Source: Candidatus Tayloriibacteriota bacterium (GTDB lineage Bacteria > Patescibacteriota > Minisyncoccia > Phycocordibacterales > PALSA-1337). Taken from it: a stretch of DNA of 32,678 bases. Position 1 is the first letter of the stretch. The number at the start of each line of letters is the position of its first letter. Location of the stretch: the NCBI GenBank assembly GCA_903893855.1, contig CAITNV010000012.1:1-32678 (forward strand), read 5' to 3'. The notes under the pieces were generated by a model. The model saw only the letters and a list, made by a program, of their open reading frames with translations. It was not told where the DNA came from and ran no database searches. Below, piece after piece: positions 1 through 7,356 of the stretch. The translations under genes and the position numbers were made by a program.

Positions 1-343
1 GGCAAGAGAAATTGCCAATAGTTTTAGTCGTCGCTGTAGTTGAAGCATTTGTAGTGAGTGTTGTTGAAGCTGTAGTTGTAGCTGTTGAGCTTTCAGTTAA
101 GACTGGGCCTTGTGTAGAGCTTCCACCGAATGAACCGCCGGTTGTTTGGCTGTATACGGTTTGATTAATCGATGGGTCAATCTGACCGCCGAGAACTGGT
201 GGAATCTTTGAATTAATTGATGGGTCAATCTGACCGCCAAGAATATCGATTGATGATGTGGCGTCAGCAAATGTTACTGAAGGAATTACAAGCACTGCTA
301 CGATTACTGAAAATACGGCTAATTGATTAAGTGTTTTGATCAT
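1..343 (-). CDS. Exported low-complexity protein, N-terminal part (runs off left edge)
   Basis: The frame is open from an ATG at 343 to the window edge (114 codons visible). Residues 1-26 form a signal peptide: MIKT, a hydrophobic stretch, and a likely cleavage after VTFADA. The mature part begins with two copies of LGGQIDPSIN about 16 residues apart, followed by a Gly/Ser then Ser/Thr/Ala-rich stretch typical of a surface linker. I recognise no domain in the visible part; the functional domain may lie beyond the edge. A minus-strand promoter candidate lies at 409-437, giving a leader of about 60 nt. Exported location is well supported; function is unknown. Confidence 0.8.
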   Translation of the reverse strand, partial: MIKTLNQLAVFSVIVAVLVIPSVTFADATSSIDILGGQIDPSINSKIPPVLGGQIDPSINQTVYSQTTGGSFGGSSTQGPVLTESSTATTTASTTLTTNASTTATTKTIGNFSC

Positions 344-408
344 ATATGAAAAATAATATAATGTAATTATAATGTAACTGGGCGGCGTAATAGCTCGCAC
401 GTGCTAAT

Positions 409-437
409 AACCTACTACAACATAGACCCTAAGTCAA
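409..437 (-). promoter_or_regulatory. Candidate promoter of the left-edge exported protein
   Basis: On the minus strand TTGACT (432-437) is followed after 17 bases by TAGGTT (409-414). It sits just downstream of the terminator at 440-472, as expected for the start of a new unit. The -35 box is good; the -10 box is weak. Confidence 0.4.
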
Positions 438-439
438 GT

Positions 440-472
440 AAAGAAAAAGCGCATGGAATGAATCACATGCGC
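440..472 (-). terminator. Rho-independent terminator of the 498-1436 gene
   Basis: Minus-strand stem GCGCATG/CATGCGC (466-472 and 449-455) with a 10-base loop, followed by TTTTTCTTT. It lies 26 bases past the stop codon of the exported protein gene. Confidence 0.85.
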
Positions 473-497
473 ACTGTTTAATAGTGTTGTTGTAGAA

Positions 498-1436
498 TTA
501 CTCAACAATTACTCGGAAATATCCCTGCAGACCACCGGGGTTCATGATGGTAATATCGGGATCCCCTTCATTGATGCTCGCAATCGGAACTGCACCATCG
601 AGGGACGAATACGATGGATACCACATAAGGAGCCCTGTGGCATCAGTGGTAAGTCCCGAGACATGTAAGGTCATGTCACTTCTACCGAGACGCTTTACTG
701 CGAGCATCGGTTGCATGACAGTCACCGTAGTCTGAAGTGTTACGGTCGCACTCGCAGGATACAGGACATCGTCAAGAATCCATGTCCCCTTCAAGAAGAA
801 GTTCTTGAAGCCATTTACGTAACTTTCAATTATGCCCTGTCCAGAAACATCAGTGTACGCAAACACACTCGTAGCTGCCCCTTGGTACACAAAACGGTTC
901 ACCTTCACATTTGTCCAATCGAAACTGGTAAACAAAGTGTTAGTAGCTCCACCTGTTCCATAGAGAACGCCGACGGCGCTCATCGAGAAAACATGCCCAA
1001 TGTCGTTGAATAAGTTGGTTACGTTCAAACGGCTGTCAGTCGCAGATCCAACAAACTTGATATTGCTCGGAGAGAACAACACCGACGAGTCCCCACCGAT
1101 GATGTCAACGGAAAAGAAAGCTGTATAGTTCGTGAGACTGTTGACCGACTGCGCAATGTAGCTCGGTTTGAGCTTGTGATCATTAACCACGTTGAGCGGC
1201 TCACCCCCGTTATATATCCGCATCGCATTAACACCAGCAAGCGGAGCGAACAAGGAGTTCGCGCTATACGGCATAAGGTCCACGTGGACCCTGATGATGA
1301 TCGGCGCCGGTTGCGGCGGTTGAGGCAACAATTGAGCCCTCGCAACATCGGCGAAAACGAGGGTCACCAACATTTCCACGTTGAGTAATATCACGCAAAA
1401 GAGGCGCGAGTTGAGGAGACGGGGACTAGTTTTCAT
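498..1436 (-). CDS. Exported protein of unknown function
   Basis: The product is 312 aa starting MKTSPRLLN. A signal peptide covers about residues 1-35 with cleavage near ADVARA-Q, followed by a short Pro-rich stretch (LPQPPQPAP). The rest is rich in beta-prone hydrophobic and Asn/Thr/Gly residues with no motif I recognise; it could be a secreted or surface beta-sandwich. The start at 1436 is chosen over the upstream in-frame GTG (1490) because AGGA lies six bases before the ATG (1443-1446), one of the few Shine-Dalgarno sequences in this window, and because this start gives a clean signal peptide. It has its own promoter candidate, a structured leader and a strong terminator, so it is probably monocistronic. 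Confidence 0.8.
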   Translation of the reverse strand: MKTSPRLLNSRLFCVILLNVEMLVTLVFADVARAQLLPQPPQPAPIIIRVHVDLMPYSANSLFAPLAGVNAMRIYNGGEPLNVVNDHKLKPSYIAQSVNSLTNYTAFFSVDIIGGDSSVLFSPSNIKFVGSATDSRLNVTNLFNDIGHVFSMSAVGVLYGTGGATNTLFTSFDWTNVKVNRFVYQGAATSVFAYTDVSGQGIIESYVNGFKNFFLKGTWILDDVLYPASATVTLQTTVTVMQPMLAVKRLGRSDMTLHVSGLTTDATGLLMWYPSYSSLDGAVPIASINEGDPDITIMNPGGLQGYFRVIVE

Positions 1437-1484
1437 AATATATCCTGATTTGTCTTGTAGTTTTTTTGAATATTTGTTCTTTTT

Positions 1485-1513
1485 CACCAAAAAACCTTCA
1501 AAAGGCTTTGGTG
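1485..1513 (-). promoter_or_regulatory. Leader hairpin upstream of the 498-1436 gene
   Basis: An imperfect inverted repeat (outer arms CACCAAA/TTTGGTG, inner CCTT/AAGG) lies about 50 bases upstream of the ATG in the predicted 5' leader. It has no U-tract, so it is more likely a leader structure than a terminator. Function is not known. Confidence 0.4.
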
Positions 1514-1525
1514 TTAGCTCCTATA

Positions 1526-1554
1526 TTCCTATCACGTTTATGAGGTTACGTCAA
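1526..1554 (-). promoter_or_regulatory. Candidate promoter of the 498-1436 gene
   Basis: Minus-strand TTGACG (1549-1554), 17 bases, TAGGAA (1526-1531). The -35 is good and the -10 poor. It would give a leader of about 80 nt containing the hairpin and the AGGA site. Confidence 0.35.
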
Positions 1555-1590
1555 ACAGTTTGAACTGGGGAGGCAGCAGTCTCTATCTAC

Positions 1591-1869
1591 CTACATTAAC
1601 TCTCTTTTCTCCGCCTCCAACAAAGCCTTCTTTTGTTTCGCTCCCCTATTATAACCACCTATAGTGCCATCAGAACGCACTACGCGATGACATGGAATAT
1701 CCACATCGTAGTTTTTATTAAGAATATTCCGCACTGCTCGAAAAGCCCTTGGACTGCCAGCACGCTTCGCTACCTCTTTATAGGTCAATGTCTTTCCACG
1801 AGGAATACCTGCAACGACAGATCGTACACATTCGGTAAATGATACAGCAGGCCTAGCGACTTTTTTCAT
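1591..1869 (-). CDS. Methylated-DNA--protein-cysteine methyltransferase (MGMT/Ogt C-terminal domain type)
   Basis: This 92-aa protein is the DNA-binding and catalytic domain of the O6-alkylguanine transferase family, which moves the alkyl group from O6-alkylguanine to its own cysteine. The core matches the family in order: IPRGKTLTYKEVA (22-34), GSPRAFRAVRNILNKN (38-53) and the active site PCHRVV with Cys60, followed by GTIGGYNRG. Alkyltransferase-like proteins have Trp in place of that Cys, so this one should be catalytic. It lacks the N-terminal domain of full-length Ogt/Ada-C proteins (about 160-180 aa), so it is a minimal form. The gene is divergent from the flavoprotein at 1924, with only 54 bases between the two starts. 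A TAAAAT box six bases before the ATG suggests leaderless transcription. Confidence 0.88.
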   Translation of the reverse strand: MKKVARPAVSFTECVRSVVAGIPRGKTLTYKEVAKRAGSPRAFRAVRNILNKNYDVDIPCHRVVRSDGTIGGYNRGAKQKKALLEAEKRELM

Positions 1870-1875
1870 AGCCGT

Positions 1876-1881
1876 ATTTTA
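1876..1881 (-). promoter_or_regulatory. Leaderless -10 box of the MGMT gene
   Basis: Minus-strand TAAAAT with exactly six bases between it and the ATG at 1869. No convincing -35 was found. Confidence 0.5.
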
Positions 1882-1887
1882 CTACAA

Positions 1888-1917
1888 TTTACTATAGTTG
1901 TTCTAGTGTGTTATATT
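1888..1917 (+). promoter_or_regulatory. Leaderless promoter of the HI0933-type flavoprotein
   Basis: TTTACT (1888-1893), 17 bases, TTATAT (1911-1916); reading the -10 as TATATT (1912-1917) leaves exactly six bases before the ATG at 1924. It overlaps the divergent MGMT promoter region. Confidence 0.55.
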
Positions 1918-1923
1918 CATTCC

Positions 1924-3267
1924 ATGAAGCATGAAGAGAAAATTTGGGATATCGTCGTCATAGGTGGTGGCCCAGCCGGAATGATGGCTGCAGGACGCGC
2001 TGCAGAAGTAGCACGAACGGCGGGCAAAAAAATCTCCATCCTCCTCATCGAGAAAAACGACTCTCTTGGCAAAAAGCTCCTCATCACCGGAGGCGGTCGT
2101 TGTAATGTAACTAATGCAGAATTCGACAATCGCATTCTCTTGGAGAAATTTAAAGACGATAGCAAATACCTGTTCTCCGCTTTCGCTCAATATTCGGTGA
2201 AGGACTCACTAGAATTCTTCAATTCTCGCGGAATGGAGACCAAGGTCGAGGCAAACAAACGCGTATTCCCTGTATCGAATCGTGCTCAATCTGTATGGGA
2301 TGTGCTCGTCAACTATATTCATAATAATGCTACAGTGTTATCGAACTCCCCCGTCAAAGACATTATGCTCGACACAGGAACAACTGACGATTCAAGTGTA
2401 GATAGCACTACGAAAGCCGCACGCACCAGCATTTCCGAAATTATTCTCAAGAATAACAAGCACATTCGCTCGAAACAATTCGTGATCGCAACTGGAGGCA
2501 AATCCCACCCAGAAACTGGCTCGACAGGCGATGCTTTCCCTTGGCTCACCAAAGCAGGTCATACGGTCACCGAACCTTCAGTATCTCTCGTGCCCATTCG
2601 GATTAAAGACACTTGGGTCACTAAGCTCGCGGGGGTCACGCTTCAGGATGTGAAGATTTCTGTTTTCCAAAACAATACCAAGCAAACCGTCGGCGACATT
2701 ACCGCTATTAAAAGCAAGGTTTTATTTACCCACTTCGGCATATCAGGACCTACGGTGCTTAATATGAGCCGCGACATAGGCGAGCTTCTCCAATACGGCG
2801 AAGTTGAAGTGTCGCTTGATCTATTGCCGAGTCATGACTATGCGACGCTCAATACTGCACTGCAGGATTTATTTAAATTGCATCATACCAAAAAAATTAA
2901 GAACGCCCTCACCGATCTCATTCCTTCAGCGCTTGTACCGGTGGTGCTTAGTGCGGTAAACATCGATCAGGACACAGCATGTAACAGTATTACCCGAGAT
3001 GAACGTAATACTCTTGTAAAATCCCTCAAAGACATTCGCATGCAAGTCGAGGGCCTACTCGATAGCAGCAAGGCTATCATCACTTCAGGAGGCGTCGCTC
3101 TCGATGAAATAGACTGGAAAACTATGCGCTCTCGCAAGATAAACAACCTCTTTATTATCGGAGACATGCTCAATATCGATCGACCATCCGGTGGATACAG
3201 CCTGCAACTTTGTTGGACAACAGGTTACATTGCAGGAACTACTGCAGCAGAGAGCCACGAGCAATAG
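1924..3267 (+). CDS. NAD(P)/FAD-dependent oxidoreductase, HI0933/YhiN family
   Basis: This 447-aa flavoprotein starts MKHEEKIWD. It has an N-terminal Rossmann FAD motif (IGGGPAGMMAAGRAAE, about 13-28), the family signature ITGGGRCNVTN (about 58-68), a middle ATGGKSHPETGSTGDAF segment, and a C-terminal FAD-contacting region IITSGGVALDEIDWKTM to GGYSLQLCWTTGYIAG. Length and motif order match the HI0933/YhiN (BaiN-like) family, whose physiological substrate is not settled in most bacteria. An upstream in-frame GTG at 1906 is rejected because it lies in the predicted -10 region. The gene ends 6 bases from the convergent helicase gene. It is cytoplasmic and not in an operon. Confidence 0.92.
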   Translation: MKHEEKIWDIVVIGGGPAGMMAAGRAAEVARTAGKKISILLIEKNDSLGKKLLITGGGRCNVTNAEFDNRILLEKFKDDSKYLFSAFAQYSVKDSLEFFNSRGMETKVEANKRVFPVSNRAQSVWDVLVNYIHNNATVLSNSPVKDIMLDTGTTDDSSVDSTTKAARTSISEIILKNNKHIRSKQFVIATGGKSHPETGSTGDAFPWLTKAGHTVTEPSVSLVPIRIKDTWVTKLAGVTLQDVKISVFQNNTKQTVGDITAIKSKVLFTHFGISGPTVLNMSRDIGELLQYGEVEVSLDLLPSHDYATLNTALQDLFKLHHTKKIKNALTDLIPSALVPVVLSAVNIDQDTACNSITRDERNTLVKSLKDIRMQVEGLLDSSKAIITSGGVALDEIDWKTMRSRKINNLFIIGDMLNIDRPSGGYSLQLCWTTGYIAGTTAAESHEQ

Positions 3268-3273
3268 CCGATT

Positions 3274-5055
3274 TTAATCCCGCCTCTCTTTAATATATCC
3301 CAAAAGCACTCTCGCAAGGCGAATATCTTTAAAGGAAATATTCGGACCCAACTTCTCTTTCACCGGCGAAAGTAATGGTGGCTTATCACTTGAATCATTA
3401 TCCTCTTGCACTTCTTCAAGAGCGTTTTTTATTTTATTAAAATGTTGCGGAGAAATTTCTCGCTTCAAGTACGCAATATCATCCAATGATAATTGATCGT
3501 CATCTGCTACTGCAACGAGCTCTTCTAAATGAGCGATGATAGTCTCGACGGTCATATCGCGCTCTTTGGCAATTTCGCGAAGCATTTTCTCTCTCTTCAC
3601 TAAAGCCGCAGTCTTCGCATATGTACTCACTTTCTTTGGCTTTGCACGGCTATTCCCTGTAATATCGTCAAAATCTTCATCGCCTTCACGATGAAGTGGC
3701 GCGACACGAGCGAGAAATTGTTCTTGTCGCTTTATGATTTCACTTTCACCTTCTCCAGCCATAATACCAAGCACTTCATCTGATCGCTCCCGTAACTTCC
3801 TGTCATATTCGAGCACCTCAGGATGCACTTGAAGCGCCATTTCATTCATACCGAGAATGGTAAGTCCTGCAAGCGTTCGCACACGAGAAAGCGCCACATA
3901 CCCCATCCCCGGTTCAAAAGACCGTGACAAATCCACCTCAATAGCATCGAGACTCATCCCCTGACTCTTATGAACCGTAATGGCCCAAGCGAGGCGAAGC
4001 GGATATTGATCAATCTCTGCGAGCACTTTCCCTTCATCTTCGATCTTCCAACTCGCTTGCTCAATAGTAATAGTGCGTCCATTTGGATAGTCACGATTGG
4101 GCACCGTGCGAATAACTGGATCGACTCCGGGACCACAAGAGACTACCACGCCCAGCGTGCCATTTACATAGTCTTTTTCGAAATTATTCTTAACACACAT
4201 TACTCGTGCACCTTTGCGAAGGCGAAGTATTTCTGGAGCAAGGCATGAACGCTTGAGTGCTTCAACCAAATGCTTCTTGCCACGAGACGACATTTCATAT
4301 CGAAATTCAGGCGCCTCAATCTTCGCGAGTTCATTATCATTAACCGTATCGACATTAATATTGTGGGTAAATAATCTCGTCGGTTCGAAACCATTGGTCA
4401 ACACAGCCTTATGTCTTCCACGAAGATGCTCGCGCGCTTCATCTGAGACTTCACCGCTGCGAATCTCATTTAAAATAGAGAGCGACACATCATCAGTCTG
4501 ACGATAATTCTCCGAGAGATAACAGACATTAAAATTGGCATTTTCCCAAGCGTCCGAGTGATACATAAAGCGTGGCATAGGCTCGCCCATTCGCGACACA
4601 GGAGGAAGCTGGAAAAAGTCCCCGCAGAGTACGACTTGCATGCCACCGAATGGCAGCTCATCGAGCGACATCCCCGGTTTTGATTTATTTAAAATATACC
4701 GAAGTACTGCATCCACCATATCAAGGCGAAAATGATGCAACATCGACACTTCATCGATAATGAGCACTTTGGTCTCCTCGATTCGACGGCGAAGCTGGAC
4801 CTTCTCGGCTATCGCTTCGATATCATATTCAGAAAGAGAATCCACGATACCAATCCCCGCCCAAGAATGAATCGTCACTCCACCCATATGCGTCGCAGCA
4901 ATACCTGTGGAAGCAGTAATACCCACGGGCACATGATGCTCGCGTAAATAATCGATGTATTGATTCACCACATACGTCTTACCACTTCCGGCAGGACCAG
5001 TGATGAAAACATTTGCTCCAGTTTTTAAAATGTCGAGGGCTTCTTTTTGTGTCAC
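3274..5055 (-). CDS. PIF1-like superfamily 1 DNA helicase with C-terminal HTH-type domain
   Basis: This 593-aa helicase has Walker A GPAGSGKT (20-27), motif Ia TASTGIAATHMGG, Walker B LIIDEVSML (about 96-104), GDFFQLPP, and the C-terminal motifs TVHKSQGMSLD and VALSRVR that mark PIF1/RecD-like enzymes. After about residue 480 a charged linker leads to a helical segment (MLREIAKERDMTVETIIAHLEEL) that resembles the HTH domain found at the C-terminus of some RecQ and PIF1-like helicases. PIF1 enzymes unwind DNA 5' to 3' and resolve structured DNA; the role here is inferred from family. The start is a GTG. A TATACT box six bases before it fits the leaderless pattern and supports that choice; an ATG at 5060 is out of frame and stops at once. 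Confidence 0.92.
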   Translation of the reverse strand: MTQKEALDILKTGANVFITGPAGSGKTYVVNQYIDYLREHHVPVGITASTGIAATHMGGVTIHSWAGIGIVDSLSEYDIEAIAEKVQLRRRIEETKVLIIDEVSMLHHFRLDMVDAVLRYILNKSKPGMSLDELPFGGMQVVLCGDFFQLPPVSRMGEPMPRFMYHSDAWENANFNVCYLSENYRQTDDVSLSILNEIRSGEVSDEAREHLRGRHKAVLTNGFEPTRLFTHNINVDTVNDNELAKIEAPEFRYEMSSRGKKHLVEALKRSCLAPEILRLRKGARVMCVKNNFEKDYVNGTLGVVVSCGPGVDPVIRTVPNRDYPNGRTITIEQASWKIEDEGKVLAEIDQYPLRLAWAITVHKSQGMSLDAIEVDLSRSFEPGMGYVALSRVRTLAGLTILGMNEMALQVHPEVLEYDRKLRERSDEVLGIMAGEGESEIIKRQEQFLARVAPLHREGDEDFDDITGNSRAKPKKVSTYAKTAALVKREKMLREIAKERDMTVETIIAHLEELVAVADDDQLSLDDIAYLKREISPQHFNKIKNALEEVQEDNDSSDKPPLLSPVKEKLGPNISFKDIRLARVLLGYIKERRD

Positions 5056-5061
5056 CTCATG

Positions 5062-5067
5062 AGTATA
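5062..5067 (-). promoter_or_regulatory. Leaderless -10 box of the PIF1-like helicase gene
   Basis: Minus-strand TATACT, exactly six bases before the GTG start at 5055. A weak -35-like CTTGAT lies 16 bases upstream. Confidence 0.5.
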
Positions 5068-5096
5068 TCAGATATCGTCACGCATCAAGCCTATAC

Positions 5097-5130
5097 AAAA
5101 TAAAAAAGACGTATTCGTGTATACGTCTTT
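5097..5130 (-). terminator. Terminator of the 5144-5614 gene
   Basis: Minus-strand stem AAAGACGTAT/ATACGTCTTT (5121-5130 and 5105-5114) with a six-base loop, followed by TTTATTTT. The 10-bp stem is perfect. The core stem AGACGTA/TACGTCT recurs in the terminator of the next paralogue at 5686-5708. Confidence 0.85.
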
Positions 5131-5143
5131 GTAAATAATGGGA

Positions 5144-5614
5144 CTAGTCGATCAGTATCGTATGCGCGCGGTGACCTATTCGATGTTCAAGCGGCGATGC
5201 CTCTGGCACACACCAAGACCTACACACAATGACGGTAAGATAGCTGATGATCACTGGTGCCAGTAACATGAAGACCCATCTATGATGATACACATCAGAC
5301 GACATGTACACCACACTCAAGCCTAAAAGGAATGAGAACAAGCATAGGTTAAACTTGCCACCGGCGTTAGAACAGAGAAAAATCGAAGAGTAGATCGTAG
5401 CAAGGACCAATTTCTCAGCAACTGACTCGACGATATTAACCGACCGCAGGTGAGTAATGATGTCACCGCCGATTAACACTCCAAAAAAAATCCAACACCC
5501 TGATGCCACAAGTCTCCGGAATCGAACGTAGACAAGCCACTCCTCGAACAGGGTGACACATGTGTACGCCACAAGCATGCAGGACAGATCAAACAGACTG
5601 CGTATAAAGTTCAT
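5144..5614 (-). CDS. Small multi-pass membrane protein, paralogue of the 5748-6209 product
   Basis: The 156-aa product has about four hydrophobic segments and no soluble domain. It shares a C-terminal pattern with its neighbour: FLLGLSVVY, then a HH-W pair (YHHRWVFML), then a membrane segment ending RSW, then a short polar tail. I recognise no known family. It has its own promoter and terminator. It may be a small integral-membrane accessory protein; no function can be assigned. Confidence 0.7.
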   Translation of the reverse strand: MNFIRSLFDLSCMLVAYTCVTLFEEWLVYVRFRRLVASGCWIFFGVLIGGDIITHLRSVNIVESVAEKLVLATIYSSIFLCSNAGGKFNLCLFSFLLGLSVVYMSSDVYHHRWVFMLLAPVIISYLTVIVCRSWCVPEASPLEHRIGHRAHTILID

Positions 5615-5650
5615 ATTTTTAAAAATCTGACCGAATTTTTACTACGAGAA

Positions 5651-5678
5651 AATATACCACAAATTACAATTAAAGCAA
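5651..5678 (-). promoter_or_regulatory. Candidate promoter of the 5144-5614 gene
   Basis: Minus-strand TTGCTT (5673-5678), 16 bases, TATATT (5651-5656). The -35 abuts the U-tract of the upstream paralogue's terminator. The predicted leader is about 35 nt. Confidence 0.5.
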
Positions 5679-5708
5679 TAAAAAAAGACGTATCCGTATG
5701 GTACGTCT
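5675..5708 (-). terminator. Terminator of the 5748-6209 gene
   Basis: Minus-strand stem AGACGTA/TACGTCT (5702-5708 and 5686-5692) with a nine-base loop and a TTTTTTATT tail. It is nearly the same hairpin as at 5105-5130. Confidence 0.75.
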
Positions 5709-5747
5709 ATTGCAATTTACGGGATATCCAAGTGACCGAATGGCGCC

Positions 5748-6209
5748 CTATTGAATCGGATTGCATGCGATACCGACCGAAGGATCTTTGCGACTCCATG
5801 ATCTAAGCATTCCAGCTACCGATACTAGAATTGCCAATCCATACAAGGTTACACAAAGCCAACCGTGATGCTGCTTGAAATGTCTCTCAGCAATGACGAC
5901 GAGGATTCCGAGCAGAAAAGGATAGCCTACCGGCATCTCTGTAAACCAAACATTTGGACATAGAATGCGTGAAAACACGTACACAACAAGTATTGCAAAA
6001 ACAGTAAATAACACCACATGATCGCTTGGTTCAGAAATACCATAGGTACCGACGTACACACCCATTCCAACGAGACAAAGGGACCATATAGCCTTTGCGA
6101 TACTGAAACGCTTAGTCCATTCGAACAGCACGAATGACACAGCCTCACAAATCACATCAAGGACGAACTCAGCGAGGCAGGACAAAAGATAGCCAACTAA
6201 ACTATGCAT
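5748..6209 (-). CDS. Small multi-pass membrane protein, paralogue of the 5144-5614 product
   Basis: The 153-aa product starts MHSLVGYLL and has four to five hydrophobic segments. It shares with the adjacent gene an overall length near 155 aa, an N-terminal hydrophobic segment running into VLFEW/TLFEEW, and a C-terminal FLLG-VV, HH-W, RSW pattern. The ATG at 6209 is preferred to a TTG three codons upstream. It has its own promoter, a 60-nt leader with a hairpin, and a terminator. Family and function are unknown. Confidence 0.7.
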   Translation of the reverse strand: MHSLVGYLLSCLAEFVLDVICEAVSFVLFEWTKRFSIAKAIWSLCLVGMGVYVGTYGISEPSDHVVLFTVFAILVVYVFSRILCPNVWFTEMPVGYPFLLGILVVIAERHFKQHHGWLCVTLYGLAILVSVAGMLRSWSRKDPSVGIACNPIQ

Positions 6210-6248
6210 ATAAATCAAGGTTCAAAAAGTTTTCTACATTTTTTTTGA

Positions 6249-6268
6249 AACACACCTCAAGATGTGTT
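6249..6268 (-). promoter_or_regulatory. Hairpin in the leader of the 5748-6209 gene
   Basis: Minus-strand AACACATC-TTGA-GGTGTGTT forms an 8-bp stem with one G-U pair. It begins at the predicted transcript 5' end, about 40 bases before the ATG. A stabilising 5' structure is one possibility. Confidence 0.4.
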
Positions 6269-6279
6269 CCGCTGCGAAA

Positions 6280-6308
6280 AATATAGTATATTCAAAAAGG
6301 AAAGTCAA
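6280..6308 (-). promoter_or_regulatory. Promoter of the 5748-6209 gene
   Basis: Minus-strand TTGACT (6303-6308), 17 bases, TATATT (6280-6285). Both boxes are close to sigma70 consensus. The -35 lies 10 bases from the -35 of the divergent pseudouridine synthase promoter. Confidence 0.65.
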
Positions 6309-6317
6309 TGACGCCTA

Positions 6318-6346
6318 TTGTTTTTTTTACATATATATGTTATTAT
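6318..6346 (+). promoter_or_regulatory. Leaderless promoter of the pseudouridine synthase gene
   Basis: TTGTTT (6318-6323), 17 bases, TATTAT (6341-6346), then six bases to the ATG at 6353. This rules out the upstream ATG at 6308, which precedes the promoter. Confidence 0.6.
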
Positions 6347-6352
6347 TTTATT

Positions 6353-7285
6353 ATGAAAAAAACCTCTCCAAAACAGGGCTACAATCCGAATCGTGGCTCA
6401 AAGCCTCGTTTTGGCCGACAACTACCAATGACTAAAAGCGGTCCTCAAGCGCCAGCGAAGGTCGTGAAGCGTCACGGCCCATCCCCTATCCCTAAGCAAC
6501 CAGCTGAAGCATTTCCAATGCGTATTAATAAATATCTTGCAATGAAGGGTTACACCACACGTCGCGAAGCCGATGTTCTCGTAGCTAAAAAATTCGTCAC
6601 CATCAACAGTCGCCCAGCAGTGCTCGGAGACAAGGTTAACAAAGACGATGTCGTCGAAGTTCGTCGCAACAATCGCAGCAAAAGTACTCCATCAACTAGC
6701 CCGACCAATTCAACCAATTCAAGTTCATCTACTCCCGACACCATTTCCACAACATTTCAATACTATGCATACAATAAACCACCGGGTATGCTTCTCGAAA
6801 CCGCCGCACGAAGCCTCCCACTTCAGGAGATTTTTCCAGCTATTCCACTCGACCGCGATGCAGAAGGACTTGTAATCCTCACCAACGATCGCCGTATCAT
6901 CGACCGACTCAACAATACTTCCCCAGCAAGCATCACATGGAGCCATGTCGCAGAAAACGCTCGTATTAAAGAATATTTGATCCGCACACGCTACCCCCTA
7001 AAGCCAAATTTTAAAGAAAAGATGGAGAAAGGCGTCACCGTAGGTGGCAAACATAAAGTCACGGTTGATTGCGCCATCAACATTATTAAAGAAAATCTTT
7101 TCACCCTCCGAACCACTGACAATAGTGGCCACATTCGACACATCTGTACACTTTTCTTCGCTGAAGTAACTGACCTTGTTCGCTCAAAGATCGGTACCGT
7201 ATCTCTTGGTAGCCTCGGCGCCAATAAATACCGTCCAATTAAAGACGAAGAATTGCAAATTTTCCTCCGCGAACTCGGTCTCTAA
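6353..7285 (+). CDS. Pseudouridine synthase, RsuA/RluB/RluE/RluF family
   Basis: The 310-aa product starts MKKTSPKQGY. It has a basic, Pro/Lys-rich N-terminal tail (1-55), an S4 RNA-binding domain (MRINKYLAMKGYTTRREAD to VNKDDVVEV, about 56-103), a Ser/Thr/Asn-rich linker, and the catalytic domain starting YAYNKPPGM. The active-site segment is IPLDRDAEGLVILTND, matching the family RLD-x-x-[TS/x]-x-GL motif with the catalytic Asp kept. These enzymes isomerise uridine in rRNA; the exact target cannot be told from sequence alone. The longer frame from 6308 would add a hydrophobic leader and lies upstream of the promoter, so it is rejected. The basic tail may add rRNA contacts. Confidence 0.9.
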   Translation: MKKTSPKQGYNPNRGSKPRFGRQLPMTKSGPQAPAKVVKRHGPSPIPKQPAEAFPMRINKYLAMKGYTTRREADVLVAKKFVTINSRPAVLGDKVNKDDVVEVRRNNRSKSTPSTSPTNSTNSSSSTPDTISTTFQYYAYNKPPGMLLETAARSLPLQEIFPAIPLDRDAEGLVILTNDRRIIDRLNNTSPASITWSHVAENARIKEYLIRTRYPLKPNFKEKMEKGVTVGGKHKVTVDCAINIIKENLFTLRTTDNSGHIRHICTLFFAEVTDLVRSKIGTVSLGSLGANKYRPIKDEELQIFLRELGL

Positions 7286-7356
7286 CACGAGCTAGACACG
7301 AGCCATATGCTACACCAAGGAAGTGACATCCTCATGACGAAAAGTGCTGAGAGTTT

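Noticed and set aside
181-240. Direct repeats near the left edge as a possible CRISPR array
   Set aside because: They are two copies of a ten-residue coding repeat in an exported protein; there is no regular spacer series.
1906-1923. GTG start adding six residues to the HI0933-type flavoprotein
   Set aside because: It lies in the predicted -10 region, and family members begin close to the FAD motif.
3970-4501. Plus-strand open frames opposite the PIF1-like helicase gene
   Set aside because: They are shadows: no domain-like sequence and no promoter, while the minus frame has all helicase motifs.
6308-6352. ATG start adding a hydrophobic 15-residue leader to the pseudouridine synthase
   Set aside because: It is upstream of and inside the promoter at 6318-6346, and a membrane leader makes no sense for this cytoplasmic rRNA enzyme.
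7286-7356. Terminator between the convergent pseudouridine synthase and transglutaminase-like genes
   Set aside because: There are A/T runs with weak self-complementarity (AGTTTTTAAAAA region), but no convincing GC-containing stem.
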